In this document: one piece after another, positions 1 to 9,934 of the stretch | How the letters are laid out: each line of letters starts with the position of its first letter | Position numbering within the stretch: position 1 is the first letter of the stretch | DNA from: Dactylellina haptotyla | Lineage: Eukaryota > Ascomycota > Orbiliomycetes > Orbiliales > Orbiliaceae | Assembly: GCA_031310005.1 (NCBI GenBank) | Contig: CM062386.1 | Coordinates: 1,798,001-1,862,000 of the forward strand | Length of the DNA: 64,000 nucleotides | Reading direction: 5' to 3' | Position numbers and translations under genes: made by a program | The notes under the pieces: model-generated | The model's input: the letters and a program-made list of their open reading frames with translations, nothing else | The model's database searches: none | Told to the model about the DNA's origin: nothing

Positions 1-1172
1 CATCTTATTCTCAACAGGCTGCAGAAGGTCAACAAGACCGGGTCCGCATTCCTCTGCGTCCCACCAACTGCCATAATTAGTATTCTTGTCATGGCCGTAG
101 ATGTTCTGATACTGCTTCCTGACTAAGTGGCGAAGAATTCGATATTGAAGTTTTGAAGGATCGAATGCCTTCGCATGGGCTATGTCCGCATGGAACTGCA
201 AAGTTGCGTAAGGCGGTGGATGTATGAGAGAGATTTTGTAAGCTTTGAAGGAAGTAGGCCGTTGGTTAGAATCAGACGTAGACTCAGACGTATCGTTGTT
301 AGATTGTGGGCTCTCAGTTTTTTTGTGAGAAGGGGTCGTAGTGACCAAGTTGGCGAGGGGAGAGTAGTGAACCGAGTATCGCGTTGGATTTAAACGGTGT
401 ATATTTGATTGTGAATCATTCTGCGGCGGAAGTAGTTGAAGCTGGGGCATTCATTTATTAGCAAGGCTCTCATTCGACTAGAGAGACGTAGGAGAATACC
501 TTGATTGTAATATGCGGCTCGGGTGACTTCCGTGAGGCTTCAGGGTTGCACATATCAAATATAGTCGTCAATATCTGTATATGCTTCTTTCCTTTGTGCC
601 GCCGTATAGGGATGTTCCTAGTGTGTTCTTGCCCGTCCAGCAACCATTTCTGTTACTCCAGTTGTTAGTTTTGAACTCCAAATAAGCGGTGGTTCTGAAA
701 TCCAGGCTCACATCAAAATTATTCAGAACAAGCTTAATACTTCCAAGTTTGTCATCATTCTGTTGTTTGCCATCTTCGTCGTAAAGTTTTAATTTTAGGT
801 AAGTCCCCTCTCGGATACCACCTAGTCTCCATTTTTCGTTCCATTCCGGATCTCTTGTCGTCGGCCGAGTAGACGTTCTGAAGTGGATCCTGCTGGACTT
901 TGGCTCGTTGGGAACAAGCCCCTTAACGTTTTTGAGCTTGCCGATAACATAGACATCAGAAGTTCCTTCGATATCACCAACGCTTTCAACAAATTAGTAT
1001 ATCTAAGTGAAGCTTGAGGCAAAGGGAAGCCTTACGGAACATGAGCAGCGCTCGCAATAGTCAGTAGAAGGTCGTAAGGTGCAAAATCTGGAAGCTTTTC
1101 GTTGGTGTTGTTAGCCGATGAGGTCTGTGGTGTGACGTCATCAGCTATTTCTATGTCCTGAGTTGCGCTCAT
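1..1172 (-). CDS. C2-domain protein, N-terminal part; runs off the left edge
   Basis: Four exons on the minus strand: 1172-1036, 982-712, 649-500 and 441 to beyond base 1. The introns are 53, 62 and 58 nt, with donors GTAAGG, GTGAGC and GTATTC, branch-like TACTAAT, ACTAACA and GCTAATA, and one continuous reading frame. Residues ~45-130 form a C2 beta-sandwich: GDIEGTSDVYVIGKL, then a typical TRDPEWNEKWRL strand and LKLYDEDG...DDKLGSI. The acidic DED/DD residues are where Ca2+/phospholipid ligands sit in this fold. A Ser/Thr-rich linker follows, with the motif RYSVHYSPLANLV. I recall YSPLA-type motifs from uncharacterised ascomycete C2 proteins, which is inference. The likely role is membrane or lipid binding. 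The C-terminus is missing because of the window edge. Two CRE-like TGACGTCA sites lie at 1190-1197 (5' UTR) and inside exon 1. Confidence 0.8.
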
Positions 1173-2115
1173 GTTGCAGCCCCGAACTATGACGTCAACA
1201 GAGTTGATAGCGATGCTGTTAGGTTACTCTTTGTAGTGATAGAGAAAAGCAGAATACGTTGCTGCCGAAGAAGCACAAATAAAGAGAGGTAGAAGTGTGC
1301 AAGATGAGAGCGTAATTTGGGAGAGAAACAAAATATTTGCGATGCACTTGCGCACTTTATTTCATGGTTTTATAGGGAGGCAGGATTTGCAACAAGGCAC
1401 TCGGTTACATTTTGAGGGCGCAGATGATTGACAAAAACAAGCTTTTTAGATGGATGCAAGTGTTTAAAATCTTGTTGCACCTGCCTTTTCGATCCCTGCG
1501 TAACATGGCATGTGCCCGAGATGATATCGAAAGGAAACGATCCGGTTGGTAGGAGACGGTAGTCCGGCTCTCCCTGCTAGGCCCTTGTCGCCATAGCGTT
1601 CCTGAGGCAAATGTGATTGCGTACATCTCGTTGATCTCGGTCGTGTACATGTACCAAAAACACTAAAAATTGTGTTATTAAAATCATGTTAGCATCTACA
1701 TCTCTACTTTCATAATTTTTTTTGATAATTTTAATGGACTGTTTTCCCCCTAGTACAACGTCGTTAGTTCATTATCCCGCCAATACCTCCACCAGAATGT
1801 CGTCATGCCTCAAACGAAGTAGCAAATACGAACGAAATGGTCTTGAAATACTGGTGACAGCAGCTATGTATCCCGTTGGCTCCGCCACCAGCCAATCAGA
1901 GCTTCTTTGATTATTGTCGCATAGCGAGGCTAAATAGAGAAAGGAGTGATTCCATTTGAATCATATATTTTCTGTTTCTTATTGATATTCTAGCTTTAAT
2001 TACACGGATTCTCTTTGTGCTTCTAGTCTCTAGCCGCGCCAAAGTTATTTCGCATCTTTCAGAAGTATTTTTTGATTTATCAAATCAAAAAGCACCGATT
2101 CCCCATGTTGAACAG
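1173..2115. other. Intergenic region, no supported gene
   Basis: This is the upstream region of the C2 gene and the downstream region of the SnoaL-like gene. Short open frames on both strands (around 1405-1650 and 1722-1910) have no recognisable motif or splice continuity. A TGACGTCA (CRE-type) palindrome at 1190-1197 lies 18 bp before the C2 start codon. Confidence 0.5.
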
Positions 2116-2661
2116 TTATTTTCCGAGGTCTTCAGGCTTAATCATGCCGCGCTTCATCATTTCTCCGACTACTGGAACGCCGTCACCAAATACAGTCATC
2201 GTTTTGATCTTGTAACCTTTCTCGCTCGAAGCGTCGTTGACAACAGTGAACTTGAAGGCGCCTGGCACCATGACATCCCACTTGCGGCCGGTCGAGTCCG
2301 TCTTTGTCTTTTCGCCCGGAACAGGCAAGTTGGCGCAGATGTCTGCGAAGCCGAACATTTCCCATTCTCCGTTGCGCTCATAGACACAGGCGTACCGAGT
2401 TTTGTGGAGATGTTCCACGAAAGGGGCATAACCAGCCAGCCAGCCTTTCCACGATTCCTCTCCGGAAGGGAGGACCGTTCCATCGGTCTTTGTGAATGTA
2501 AAATCGTCTGTGTGAAAGACAGTGTATGGCTCATTCTTCATGTTGCCATGATCGAAGGCTTCTTGGTGGCTGTTCAAGAAAGCGAGAACAGGATGGTCGT
2601 TCGGTAGTGATTCCGAACCGCTTGCATAAGCTTGATAAGTTGGAACGGTTGGGTACGACAT
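2116..2661 (-). CDS. SnoaL/NTF2-like fold protein
   Basis: Intronless, 181 aa. An N-terminal helix with HPVLAFLNSHQEAFDHGN precedes FHTDDFTFTKTDGTVLPSGEESWKGWLAGYAPF, then beta strands (YACVYERNGEWEMFGFADI, KWDVMVPGAFKFTVV, YKIKTMTVFGDG). This one-helix-then-curved-sheet order, with a polar residue-lined pocket, is typical of SnoaL-like polyketide-cyclase/ketosteroid-isomerase-type proteins. The length fits a single domain. There is no signal peptide. Substrate is unknown; many fungal members are uncharacterised. The ATG at 2661 is the first in frame. Fold assignment is from pattern only. Confidence 0.72.
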   Translation of the reverse strand: MSYPTVPTYQAYASGSESLPNDHPVLAFLNSHQEAFDHGNMKNEPYTVFHTDDFTFTKTDGTVLPSGEESWKGWLAGYAPFVEHLHKTRYACVYERNGEWEMFGFADICANLPVPGEKTKTDSTGRKWDVMVPGAFKFTVVNDASSEKGYKIKTMTVFGDGVPVVGEMMKRGMIKPEDLGK

Positions 2662-3924
2662 TTTTAAGCTTATTGCTTAGAAATATTTTGGAGAGAGGAA
2701 TGTGATATTTGAAGGTTGCCGAGGTTATCTTGGCTAGAGGAGGATGCGTCTTTGGGGTTCATCGTGGTATCTAAATACACGGCGTCTCGCACTCAAACTA
2801 TGAGAAAAGAAACGGCCAGAATTAAGCTTCTCTTGCTACTTCAGCTGAGGCTGAGGTTATCATGCAAGACTACGTATTTCCGTCCCGCTGGCGTGCTACG
2901 GTTTGGCTACTGAGCGTTTGATAAGTTCGGTTTGAAACTAAGACACCCCGCCTGGTCGCGGTCGGACTTATATCAAGTCATGCAAACAACACCCCACCTC
3001 CGCAACAGCCGCAATTAATTGCAATTGATATCCACATTATGCACTAAATCCTTAGTAGGCTGGCTGCCGCTTAAAGAGGGCTGAAGGGACCGATAATCTA
3101 GTTAAGTATAATTGACATATATATGGTTACCGCTGGCATAAAGCTACGATTATTTCCGTTCAGCTGCTTCGTCGGCTCCACATACGCAGCTGCAACGCGT
3201 TGAAGGTGAGGTGTTGTGAAGCCCGCCATCGGAAGCACCGGAACTTTGAGAGTCCGAGACGCTGCAAGTTTGGTTCGGCCCAGAGACTGAGTCCGAGAGC
3301 GGTTGAAAGCATGCGGATTGATCCTGATCTCATAGACATCGCCAGAATATAGTCCCGATTGATCACTTAAGGGAACGTTGATAGTTAAGAGAGAATATAA
3401 TATAGAAACTTAATCCTTTGAGGTTTTAATTAGTAAACGTGAGGTGCCTGCAATGACTCTAACTTCCCGCTCCTAGCCTCGCGAGCTCGAAGACTTTCCC
3501 GCTCCAGCCGACGAATGTCGACACATCAGCATCCAACCGACCGATTGCCAATCCCATCCTGCATTCCTTTATACCAAACATCCCCAAGATATGATTTACG
3601 TAATACTGCCTACTAATTTATCGCTGACTCAGCGCTGGAATGTTACAAATCTCCATGTTACGATAACTGCACGGCACTGCCGTCGGGCTAACGTTGTAAC
3701 GCGTGCCCAATGTGCAACATGCAACACGAAAATGCATTGCGAACTCCCGTGACGAGGAGGTTGTCCTATAAAGGACGCGAGAGAAGCTCTAGTTCTCGCA
3801 AAAAGATAACTAATCAAGTCACTTAGTCACCATCCTTCATTCTAGCTCATCTTCTTTACAAAGAGCTGCTTCAGAGTCCTCGAAAATAACACAAGAACAA
3901 CACACTCAAAGCATCTACGCCACA
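2662..3924. other. Intergenic region, no supported gene
   Basis: About 1.26 kb upstream of two divergently transcribed genes (SnoaL-like to the left, PEP-mutase-like to the right). Short open frames at 2716-2913, 3160-3366 and 3629-3817 lack motifs and codon structure. The last 100 bases before 3925 are A/C-rich, as in fungal 5' leaders. Confidence 0.5.
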
Positions 3925-4725
3925 ATGTCTCGTCTTTCCCCGCTTAACACTCTTGCCAAAACCCTCAAGGCACTTCATGTGTCTGGCAAACCATTGATTC
4001 TCACGAACGTACATGATGCGGCCGCTGCTAAAGCAGTCGCTTCACATGCTGCAAGCAAGGCCCTAGCTACTGCCTCGTACTCAATTGCCATGTCCCAAGG
4101 TGTTCCAGATGCTCAACTCGATCTCGCCGGCAACCTTGTCGGAATTAAGAACATAGTCCGAGGAATCAAGAATGCCGGGGAGTCGGAGAATAAACCTCTC
4201 TCTGCAGATTTGCAAGACGGCTACGGAGATATTACTGAAACCATCAAATCCGCCATTGCGCTTAGTGTTGTTGGTGCTAATATCGAGGATCTGAAGACGG
4301 ATACCTCGACCGGGGAGGAAGAGTTGAGAACACCCGACGACGCGGCAGATAGGATCAGAGTTGCACTTAAGGCTGCAGAGGAGGCCGGAGTCCCAGACTT
4401 CGTCATCAATGCCCGAACTGATGTGTTTGGATACGGCGGAACTGTCAAGGATGTCATTGAGAGGGGTAAAAAGTACCTGGACGCCGGAGCCACAACGGTA
4501 TTCGTTTGGGGCAAGGGAAAGCACGTAATAACCATTGAGGAAGTCAAGGAGATGGTTGAGGCGTTTGGAGGAAGGCTGGCCGTACAAGGAACCACCCCAT
4601 TGGGGCTCAAAGAACTAGCTGATGCGGGAGTTGCCAGGATTAGCTATGGACCTTGGTTTGCGCTTAAAAGCTGGAAGGCGTTTGAAGCAGATGCCGCGGC
4701 TACTCTCACCACTCTTGAGAACTAG
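3925..4725 (+). CDS. PEP mutase / isocitrate lyase superfamily enzyme
   Basis: Intronless, 266 aa, the usual size of the short PEP-mutase-type members (TIM barrel). Visible motifs: KPLILTNVHDAAAAKAV near the N-terminus (strand 1 with the substrate-proximal turn); SADLQDGYGD at ~95 with the Asp pair that binds Mg2+ in this superfamily; GANIEDLKTD at ~118 (Glu/Asp metal-site strand); VINARTDVFGYGG at ~155 (Arg-Thr-Asp in place of the usual A-R); and a C-terminal RISYGPWF. Known members cleave or form C-C or P-C bonds of 2-oxo acids (oxaloacetate hydrolase, methylisocitrate lyase, phosphonopyruvate enzymes). The specific reaction cannot be read from sequence. No targeting peptide is obvious, so cytosolic is inferred. 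Confidence 0.88.
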   Translation: MSRLSPLNTLAKTLKALHVSGKPLILTNVHDAAAAKAVASHAASKALATASYSIAMSQGVPDAQLDLAGNLVGIKNIVRGIKNAGESENKPLSADLQDGYGDITETIKSAIALSVVGANIEDLKTDTSTGEEELRTPDDAADRIRVALKAAEEAGVPDFVINARTDVFGYGGTVKDVIERGKKYLDAGATTVFVWGKGKHVITIEEVKEMVEAFGGRLAVQGTTPLGLKELADAGVARISYGPWFALKSWKAFEADAAATLTTLEN

Positions 4726-5214
4726 AGTGTATCTTTAGGATTTACTGAGACACATTATTTATCGTCATGTATTATCGTAGCTTAGTTGATAGGATCACCA
4801 CTCAGACTTAATGTATATTCGTTATGACCTTGTGGAGAATTAGATGTTGAACTACCCAGAGAAAAGTCCATTTATATATATAAAAAAAGAAGCAATTTAT
4901 GCGTATCAACTTCAGAATAGTATAACCTAATAATCGGATTTACTTGTAAATAACAAGAGCTGTCCGTCTGCAAGGTAACATCGCGCAACACCTATCCTAA
5001 AACGGCGTCGTGGCGGACCGGTTGCGGGGTCTATCGGGGAATTCGCAAACATGGGTAAGTGCTAGCGCCAGCAGGCAAGTGGGTCCTCACAGGGCCAGGT
5101 ACTCCGGATCTATAAATCTCAGGAACCAGGAACCATTCAATCCCGCATCGTAGATGCCTTTCAAAATATATCCTTACGTAAACAAATTCGGCTTACGATT
5201 CGTACCAGTTCGCA
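4726..5214. other. Intergenic region, no supported gene
   Basis: This is the 3' flank of the PEP-mutase-like gene (A/T-rich, with TATATATATAAAAAAAG near 4874) and the promoter of the proline-rich gene. No open frame or repeat stands out. Confidence 0.5.
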
Positions 5215-7373
5215 ATGACCAAAGTCTTCATGGATCAAACACAAGCATACCCCGGCGAGTCGCCAACAAAGCATATCGATGCAAGACTCAGAGCTTTACG
5301 TTATAGCGGAGATCTTTCCCCGTCCGCCATGGAGCTACCTTCGGTCGTGAACTCGACATATCACCCGCCGATAGTCCAAAAGGACATGGATATCGAAGAA
5401 ATGCTGATGGGCAATTTATCCATCGAAGATGCTAGACGATTGAATATACAGTTTTCTCCCGCTGCGACTCCGTCTCCAATACCAGCTTTTGTGCCTTTGG
5501 GCAGTACCGGGGTTCCATTGCTCCCGCCGTTTGAGTCTGATGATGAATGGTGGAGGACAGGAAACACTCCACCGGTTCCACCGCTTGAATACGAAAGGAT
5601 ACACATTACAACCCCCCCTCCTCCTTCTCATGATTACCTGACGGCCAGCTATCCATCACCGCCTCCTCTGCTTCCTCTCAGTTACACCGGATTCCCTCCA
5701 CCTCAAGAACTCCTCGAATTCTATATGGGAGACTCAACTCCACCACCGCCTCTCCCGCTTTTTTCTAACCGACAATTGAATGCAAACCTACCACCGGCCC
5801 CGCCTCCACCAACGCCACCTGAGGGAATCAAATTTGGATTTTTATCACCGCTACTATCTCCAGGACTACCAACTGATCCACATACGCCAAATTCACCACT
5901 CTCCAGCCTGTCTGAGATATTTAGTCGTATACTCACGAGGAACCCCCTACAAGTAAACCAGCCCCCGTTGGTTCCTCCTCACCCCCCTCCTCCTCCCCAA
6001 CCTATAGCTTTCGGGGAATGGAAAATCACAGATCCTCCACCTCCACCTGTTCTTCCACTTCCTAGCAAACCCGAGGATGAAAATTCCATGCCCTTACCTT
6101 CACTGTCGCCAGCTCCCTTGCCACCAAAATCGCCAGTACCCGTCAAAATTCAGCCAACTAGGCAAGCCAAACCGCAGCAATTTATTGTTTCTGATAGTCC
6201 TTCTCCGTTCCTCCGCCTACCTCGCGAACTTCGTGACCAAATATACGCCCTTGTTCTATCCTTTGATACCCCCAAGATACCCCAAGCATCAGCGAGCCCC
6301 GATTTCATGTCAGAATATAAGCAGGTATCACTAGACCTTAGTCTGTTCAGAGTGTGCAAGCAAGTTCATGACGAAGCCGCGGAAATATTTTACGGCCACA
6401 ATACATTCGTAATCAGAGTTGTCACTCAGATAGAAGCAAAATACGTCAAAGTAAACTGGATGGCGCCTTGGGAGAGCTTAGGGTATTATTACACAATTGG
6501 GATCAGGTATGTACCGAGCTTCCACAAAGCCTTGGAACCTTATCCCCAAATCGGCGCCTATTAGATCTGGCCGATTGCTGAGCGATTCTCTCCTTTAGAC
6601 CTGGTGAAGTAGTAATTAGCGGCGAAGATTCGAGCGAAGATATGAACGTAATCGCAGAGGGTACCGGAGATCTTCGGTTACCTCCTCGCTATCGCCCACT
6701 TATACGGAGACTGAGAATCGATATTGAAGACTTCCGGAAAGAAGTGTTTTTCCTACCAAAGTCAAACCTCCAATGCAGACGATTTTCGGACCAATCATCA
6801 CAGATGATGCTCATACCGCTAGCAGAAAGGCTAAAGTCCATCCTCGAAGCTCCTGGCGAAAAACTTAAAGTTCATATTAATATCATTTCAACACTACTTA
6901 CACCGGAGCAACACCTATGGGAGCCGTGCTATACGGTGAAGATACTCGAACGTCGAAGAAAGATAGTTGCTTTCGCCAATGGGATCAAAATGACGGATGG
7001 GGCAAATTTGGCTGAGGGTATTGGAAAAGTGGGAGCTTTGATGCAGACATTTTATCAAGAAATGGTCCGAACGGCGTGGCCGTTTACGATAGGCCCGTGG
7101 GGTTGTGAAATAAAGATGCCGTATGCCTTGGATAGGACGGTATTCTACTCAACGGATTTCATCCTTAATAAATGTAACGAGATCCCGGGATTTGATGAAA
7201 GTGACAGAGAGGTGCTAAGAAAGTTAGTACTGCCTGATAAGTATTGCTGGGCGTTGAGAGGTGGGAGGCTAGTTGCATGGAACGGCAAACTAGGCAAGAG
7301 TAGAGTTAGGTCCGGTGAGGACGAGGAACCGGATTTTGATCAAAGGTACAATGGAGTCCCTGGTGTATATTAG
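5215..7373 (+). CDS. Proline-rich 2EXR-like (F-box-like) protein
   Basis: Two exons, 5215-6506 and 6599-7373, giving 688 aa. The 92 nt intron has donor AG/GTATGT and acceptor CTTTAG and restores one frame. Residues ~100-320 are a long low-complexity region of polyproline runs (PPPP, PPSPP) mixed with Ser/Thr/Leu, of the kind bound by SH3/WW/profilin-type domains. Residues ~330-430 hold FLRLPRELRDQIYALVLSF followed by FRVCKQVHDEAAEIFYGHNTFVI. That is the signature of the fungal 2EXR/F-box-like module, usually found in large lineage-specific families of unknown function. The C-terminal part (RPLIRRLRIDIEDF and onward) continues the same architecture. The ATG at 5215 is the first in frame. A role as a ubiquitin-ligase adaptor is only inferred. 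Confidence 0.78.
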
Positions 7374-7742
7374 ATCACGAAGAGTAAGCAAAGAGTATCT
7401 CGATAGTAGTTATATACCCACATAATCGATCATATATCTTGATCGAGAATCATCAATCGAGTGCGCGACCTAAATTTGTGTTGTGGCTGTTGTTGGTTGC
7501 ACGAGACCTCCTCCTCAGCCAGCAGAAGCCCGTCCAACGTTGCAACTTCCCACCTTCTTCTTCCAACCTTCCTCTCTCCATCACCAACCTCATCAGACGA
7601 ACGTCATTGTTCTCTTCTCTTTATTATTTCCTTTGTCGTCACGAATTACGACTTACGAACTCCCCCCGAGCTGGTCTCCTCTGCATTAATCTCTCCCTTC
7701 CCAACATCAACAGTCTCGGCACCCCACAGAATCTCCCCCATA
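7374..7742. promoter_or_regulatory. Pyrimidine-rich promoter/5' leader of the Ser/Asn-rich gene
   Basis: The 300 bases before the ATG at 7743 become strongly C/T-rich (7550-7740: runs of CTTCTTC, CCTTCC, CTCTCC). This is the usual composition of ascomycete core promoters and 5' UTRs of well-expressed genes. Open frames in this stretch are all by-products of the bias. No TATA box seen. Confidence 0.4.
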
Positions 7743-8501
7743 ATGTCCACCAACGAGGATAACAAGTATGATCCCATCCGTCACGAGAAACCCTCCGATG
7801 CCAATCTTAGTTCCTGTTGGCTAATCTCGCGGTTCTAAATAGGTGGCGCCGTCGCCAGTCCACCCAAGGCAACAGCGCGTCTCCCTCGCCCAACCCATCT
7901 CAGAACTTCAATCAGCCTCGCCGATCCGACTCGCGCAGCGCGTCTCCCTCGCCCAACCCATCTCAGAACTTCAATCAGCCTCGCCGATCCGACTCGCGCT
8001 CGGACCGATCCTCTTCCTCCTTCCAGCAACAAAACAACCGTAGCTACTCGAACAACTCGAACAACTCGGCCGGCTTTTCCGGTATGGTCGATGAACATAC
8101 TTCCGTCAATGGGTTCAATGTCAAGGAGGTTAGGGACCAACTTAACAAGAGTGCGTATATACACAGCCGGCCGGAATCCACGCTACACTGCCCACATCAC
8201 TGACTCGACGAAATAGTACACAACGAAGCTCTCACGGCATCCCAAGCGTCGGGCGACAATAAGCCTATCGTCTACAAGAACAGCGATAAAGGATGGACCA
8301 CACCGCAGAGCAAATCGTCGCCTTGGGGCATGAACAGTACGTCCCGTATGCGATACAGCCAACCTACCTTAAAATACCAAAACTAACACCGATATAGAAC
8401 ACTCTATGGCGGGCGGTAGCGACTTTTTGAGCCGCCTTAGGAAAGGGGTTCAAACAAACTCGACCAACGGCGGGGGCAAAGACGGGAAATTTGGAGGTTA
8501 G
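7743..8501 (+). CDS. Conserved Ser/Asn-rich protein of unknown function
   Basis: Four exons, 7743-7765, 7843-8150, 8217-8336 and 8398-8501, giving 184 aa. The introns (77, 66, 61 nt) have GTATGA, GTGCGT and GTACGT donors and GGCTAAT/AACTAAC-type branch sites. The spliced start reads MSTNEDNKWRRRQST. Residues ~15-60 carry two perfect copies of a 21-residue Ser/Pro/Asn unit encoded by a 63 bp direct repeat. A Ser/Asn-rich stretch follows, then a compact conserved-looking C-terminal half: GFNVKEVRDQLNK, HNEALTASQASGDNKPIVY, SKSSPWGMN, GGSDFLSRLRKG. No enzyme motif, signal peptide or membrane segment. I do not recognise the family. The stop TAG at 8499 is in the same frame as the following membrane-protein ORF. 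Confidence 0.75.
7874..7999 (+). repeat. 63 bp x 2 perfect in-frame tandem repeat
   Basis: Bases 7874-7936 and 7937-7999 are identical. Each encodes 21 residues beginning SASPSPNPSQNF. Perfect identity over 63 bp points to a recent duplication inside exon 2 of the Ser/Asn-rich gene. Confidence 0.95.
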
Positions 8502-8609
8502 AAACTTCTCATCCCGGGCCCGCGTCCAAAGCACCTATCTTCCCGAAGAACCCGTAGATTCACCCCTCCCGATATTATCGAACCTCCAAAGGAAACGAGA
8601 GAGGAATGC

Positions 8610-9146
8610 ATGCTTCGAGCAGAACTATGCAAGTACAATCGGGTTCCTAGGCAAGATCGGAGCGGGAATCGTCTAGCCGTGCCAATTATAGCTAGACTTT
8701 GGGGAGAAAGAATGCTCAGGAGATGGGATAGGGAAGCGGAGAGACAATTGAGACGAGAGGAAAAGCTATATCGCTCCCGTTCTGAGCGGCTTAGCACTGT
8801 TATGACACTTCTATCCGTGGTGTTTCTAGGATTCAAGAATGTTTGCAATTTCATCGTCGAGCTGATAGGCCGCGTGATCATGCCATCGTTCTATAGTATC
8901 TGCTGGGTTCTCAAAGTTACGAGTCCGGTGACCATACCCGTACTTGTTCTTCTCGCCTGGGCTTTCGTGTTTATCTGGAATGCTTGGATCGTGCCGGCTT
9001 GGGTGTTTTTATGCAATGCTCCCTTTGTTTATATTTCCCCTCTAATAACCCCGGATCGCAAGTATGACTACCATGAATATAACTTGAAGAGGGATCAAAA
9101 TTACGAGACCCTGCTTAAACTAAGGAATATAGATTTCGGAACGTAA
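8610..9146 (+). CDS. Membrane protein of unknown function; exon structure uncertain
   Basis: Open frame of 178 aa from the ATG at 8610. A basic, Arg/Glu-rich segment (ERMLRRWDREAERQLRREEKL) precedes three hydrophobic stretches: TVMTLLSVVFLGFKNVCNFIV, FYSICWVLKV with TIPVLVLLAWAFVFIWNAWI, and VPAWVFLCNAPFVYI. A tail with the motif DRKYDYHEYNLKRDQ follows. The frame is open back to the TAG at 8499, and the residues just before 8610 (PPDIIEPPKETREE) also look coding, so the true start may be in an upstream exon. A strong donor GTAAGT at 9142 (after GGA AC) suggests another exon downstream, for example after the acceptor ending at 9204. Family not recognised. Confidence 0.55.
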   Translation: MLRAELCKYNRVPRQDRSGNRLAVPIIARLWGERMLRRWDREAERQLRREEKLYRSRSERLSTVMTLLSVVFLGFKNVCNFIVELIGRVIMPSFYSICWVLKVTSPVTIPVLVLLAWAFVFIWNAWIVPAWVFLCNAPFVYISPLITPDRKYDYHEYNLKRDQNYETLLKLRNIDFGT

Positions 9147-9934
9147 GTACCATGTATACCTACTATAATGTGGATATTGGGAGGGAGCGGATATCAGATG
9201 CATCAGATTAGATATCGCCAGATTCCTGGGCAAACAACAAATAAGCTTAGATTAGATCCGGCGCAACAAGGCATGCGGACCAGGACGAACAACTCCTCAT
9301 GGGATGCAGCCACATGGGCATGGCCATCGCGTGGGTCACGCAGCATTCTGTTTTCGAGATAGATCTCCAAATATTCACATCTTCAGCTACTTCCACTGTT
9401 CCTCTCTCTAGAAAATCCCCCATTTCTTCGTAACCCCTCATTAGTTAATAAATACAAACAGATTAAGTAAGCGTTTGCCAGTCGGATTTAATTCTCCATC
9501 GGGGCCTCCACGCGGCCAGTTCTTGGCCACTTCGGAGCTCGGCTCTAGCTACAGCGGGCGCATGGTAGCATGATAAGACACCAAGAAGCGAGAATGAATC
9601 CGGTCCGGACACCTTTCTCCCCTTCCCACAAACAAGCAGCCTCTTTCGTCCGCTCGGACGTAAGGCTGTCTGTCACAAGATAAATCGGACCTGTCAGGGC
9701 TCGTTCTCTCCGATTTTCACATACAAGGGAGCCGATTTTGGAGGGTCCTTCAGCTCTTTCCCCTCTCGCTTCTTAGCACTCATACTCGTTTGTCTGGCTG
9801 GCTTCAGACTTATATTGCGGTATATCCGAGTTCTCGAGGATCCTTTCAACATTCACTATCCCGATATCCCGTCGACCTCAGTTTAGTTTTTACCATATAT
9901 ATAATAGAGTATTGGATGTGGAGGACACTGCAAG
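9147..9934. other. Possible 3' exon of the membrane protein, then ferric-reductase promoter
   Basis: From 9205 to ~9361 there is an open frame (TTNKLRLDPAQQGMRT...) that would join in phase to a donor at 9142, but it shows no conserved motif. From ~9450 to 9934 the DNA looks like promoter, with CT-rich patches and a TATATATA-like stretch near 9892-9903 about 40 bases before the ATG at 9935. Confidence 0.35.
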
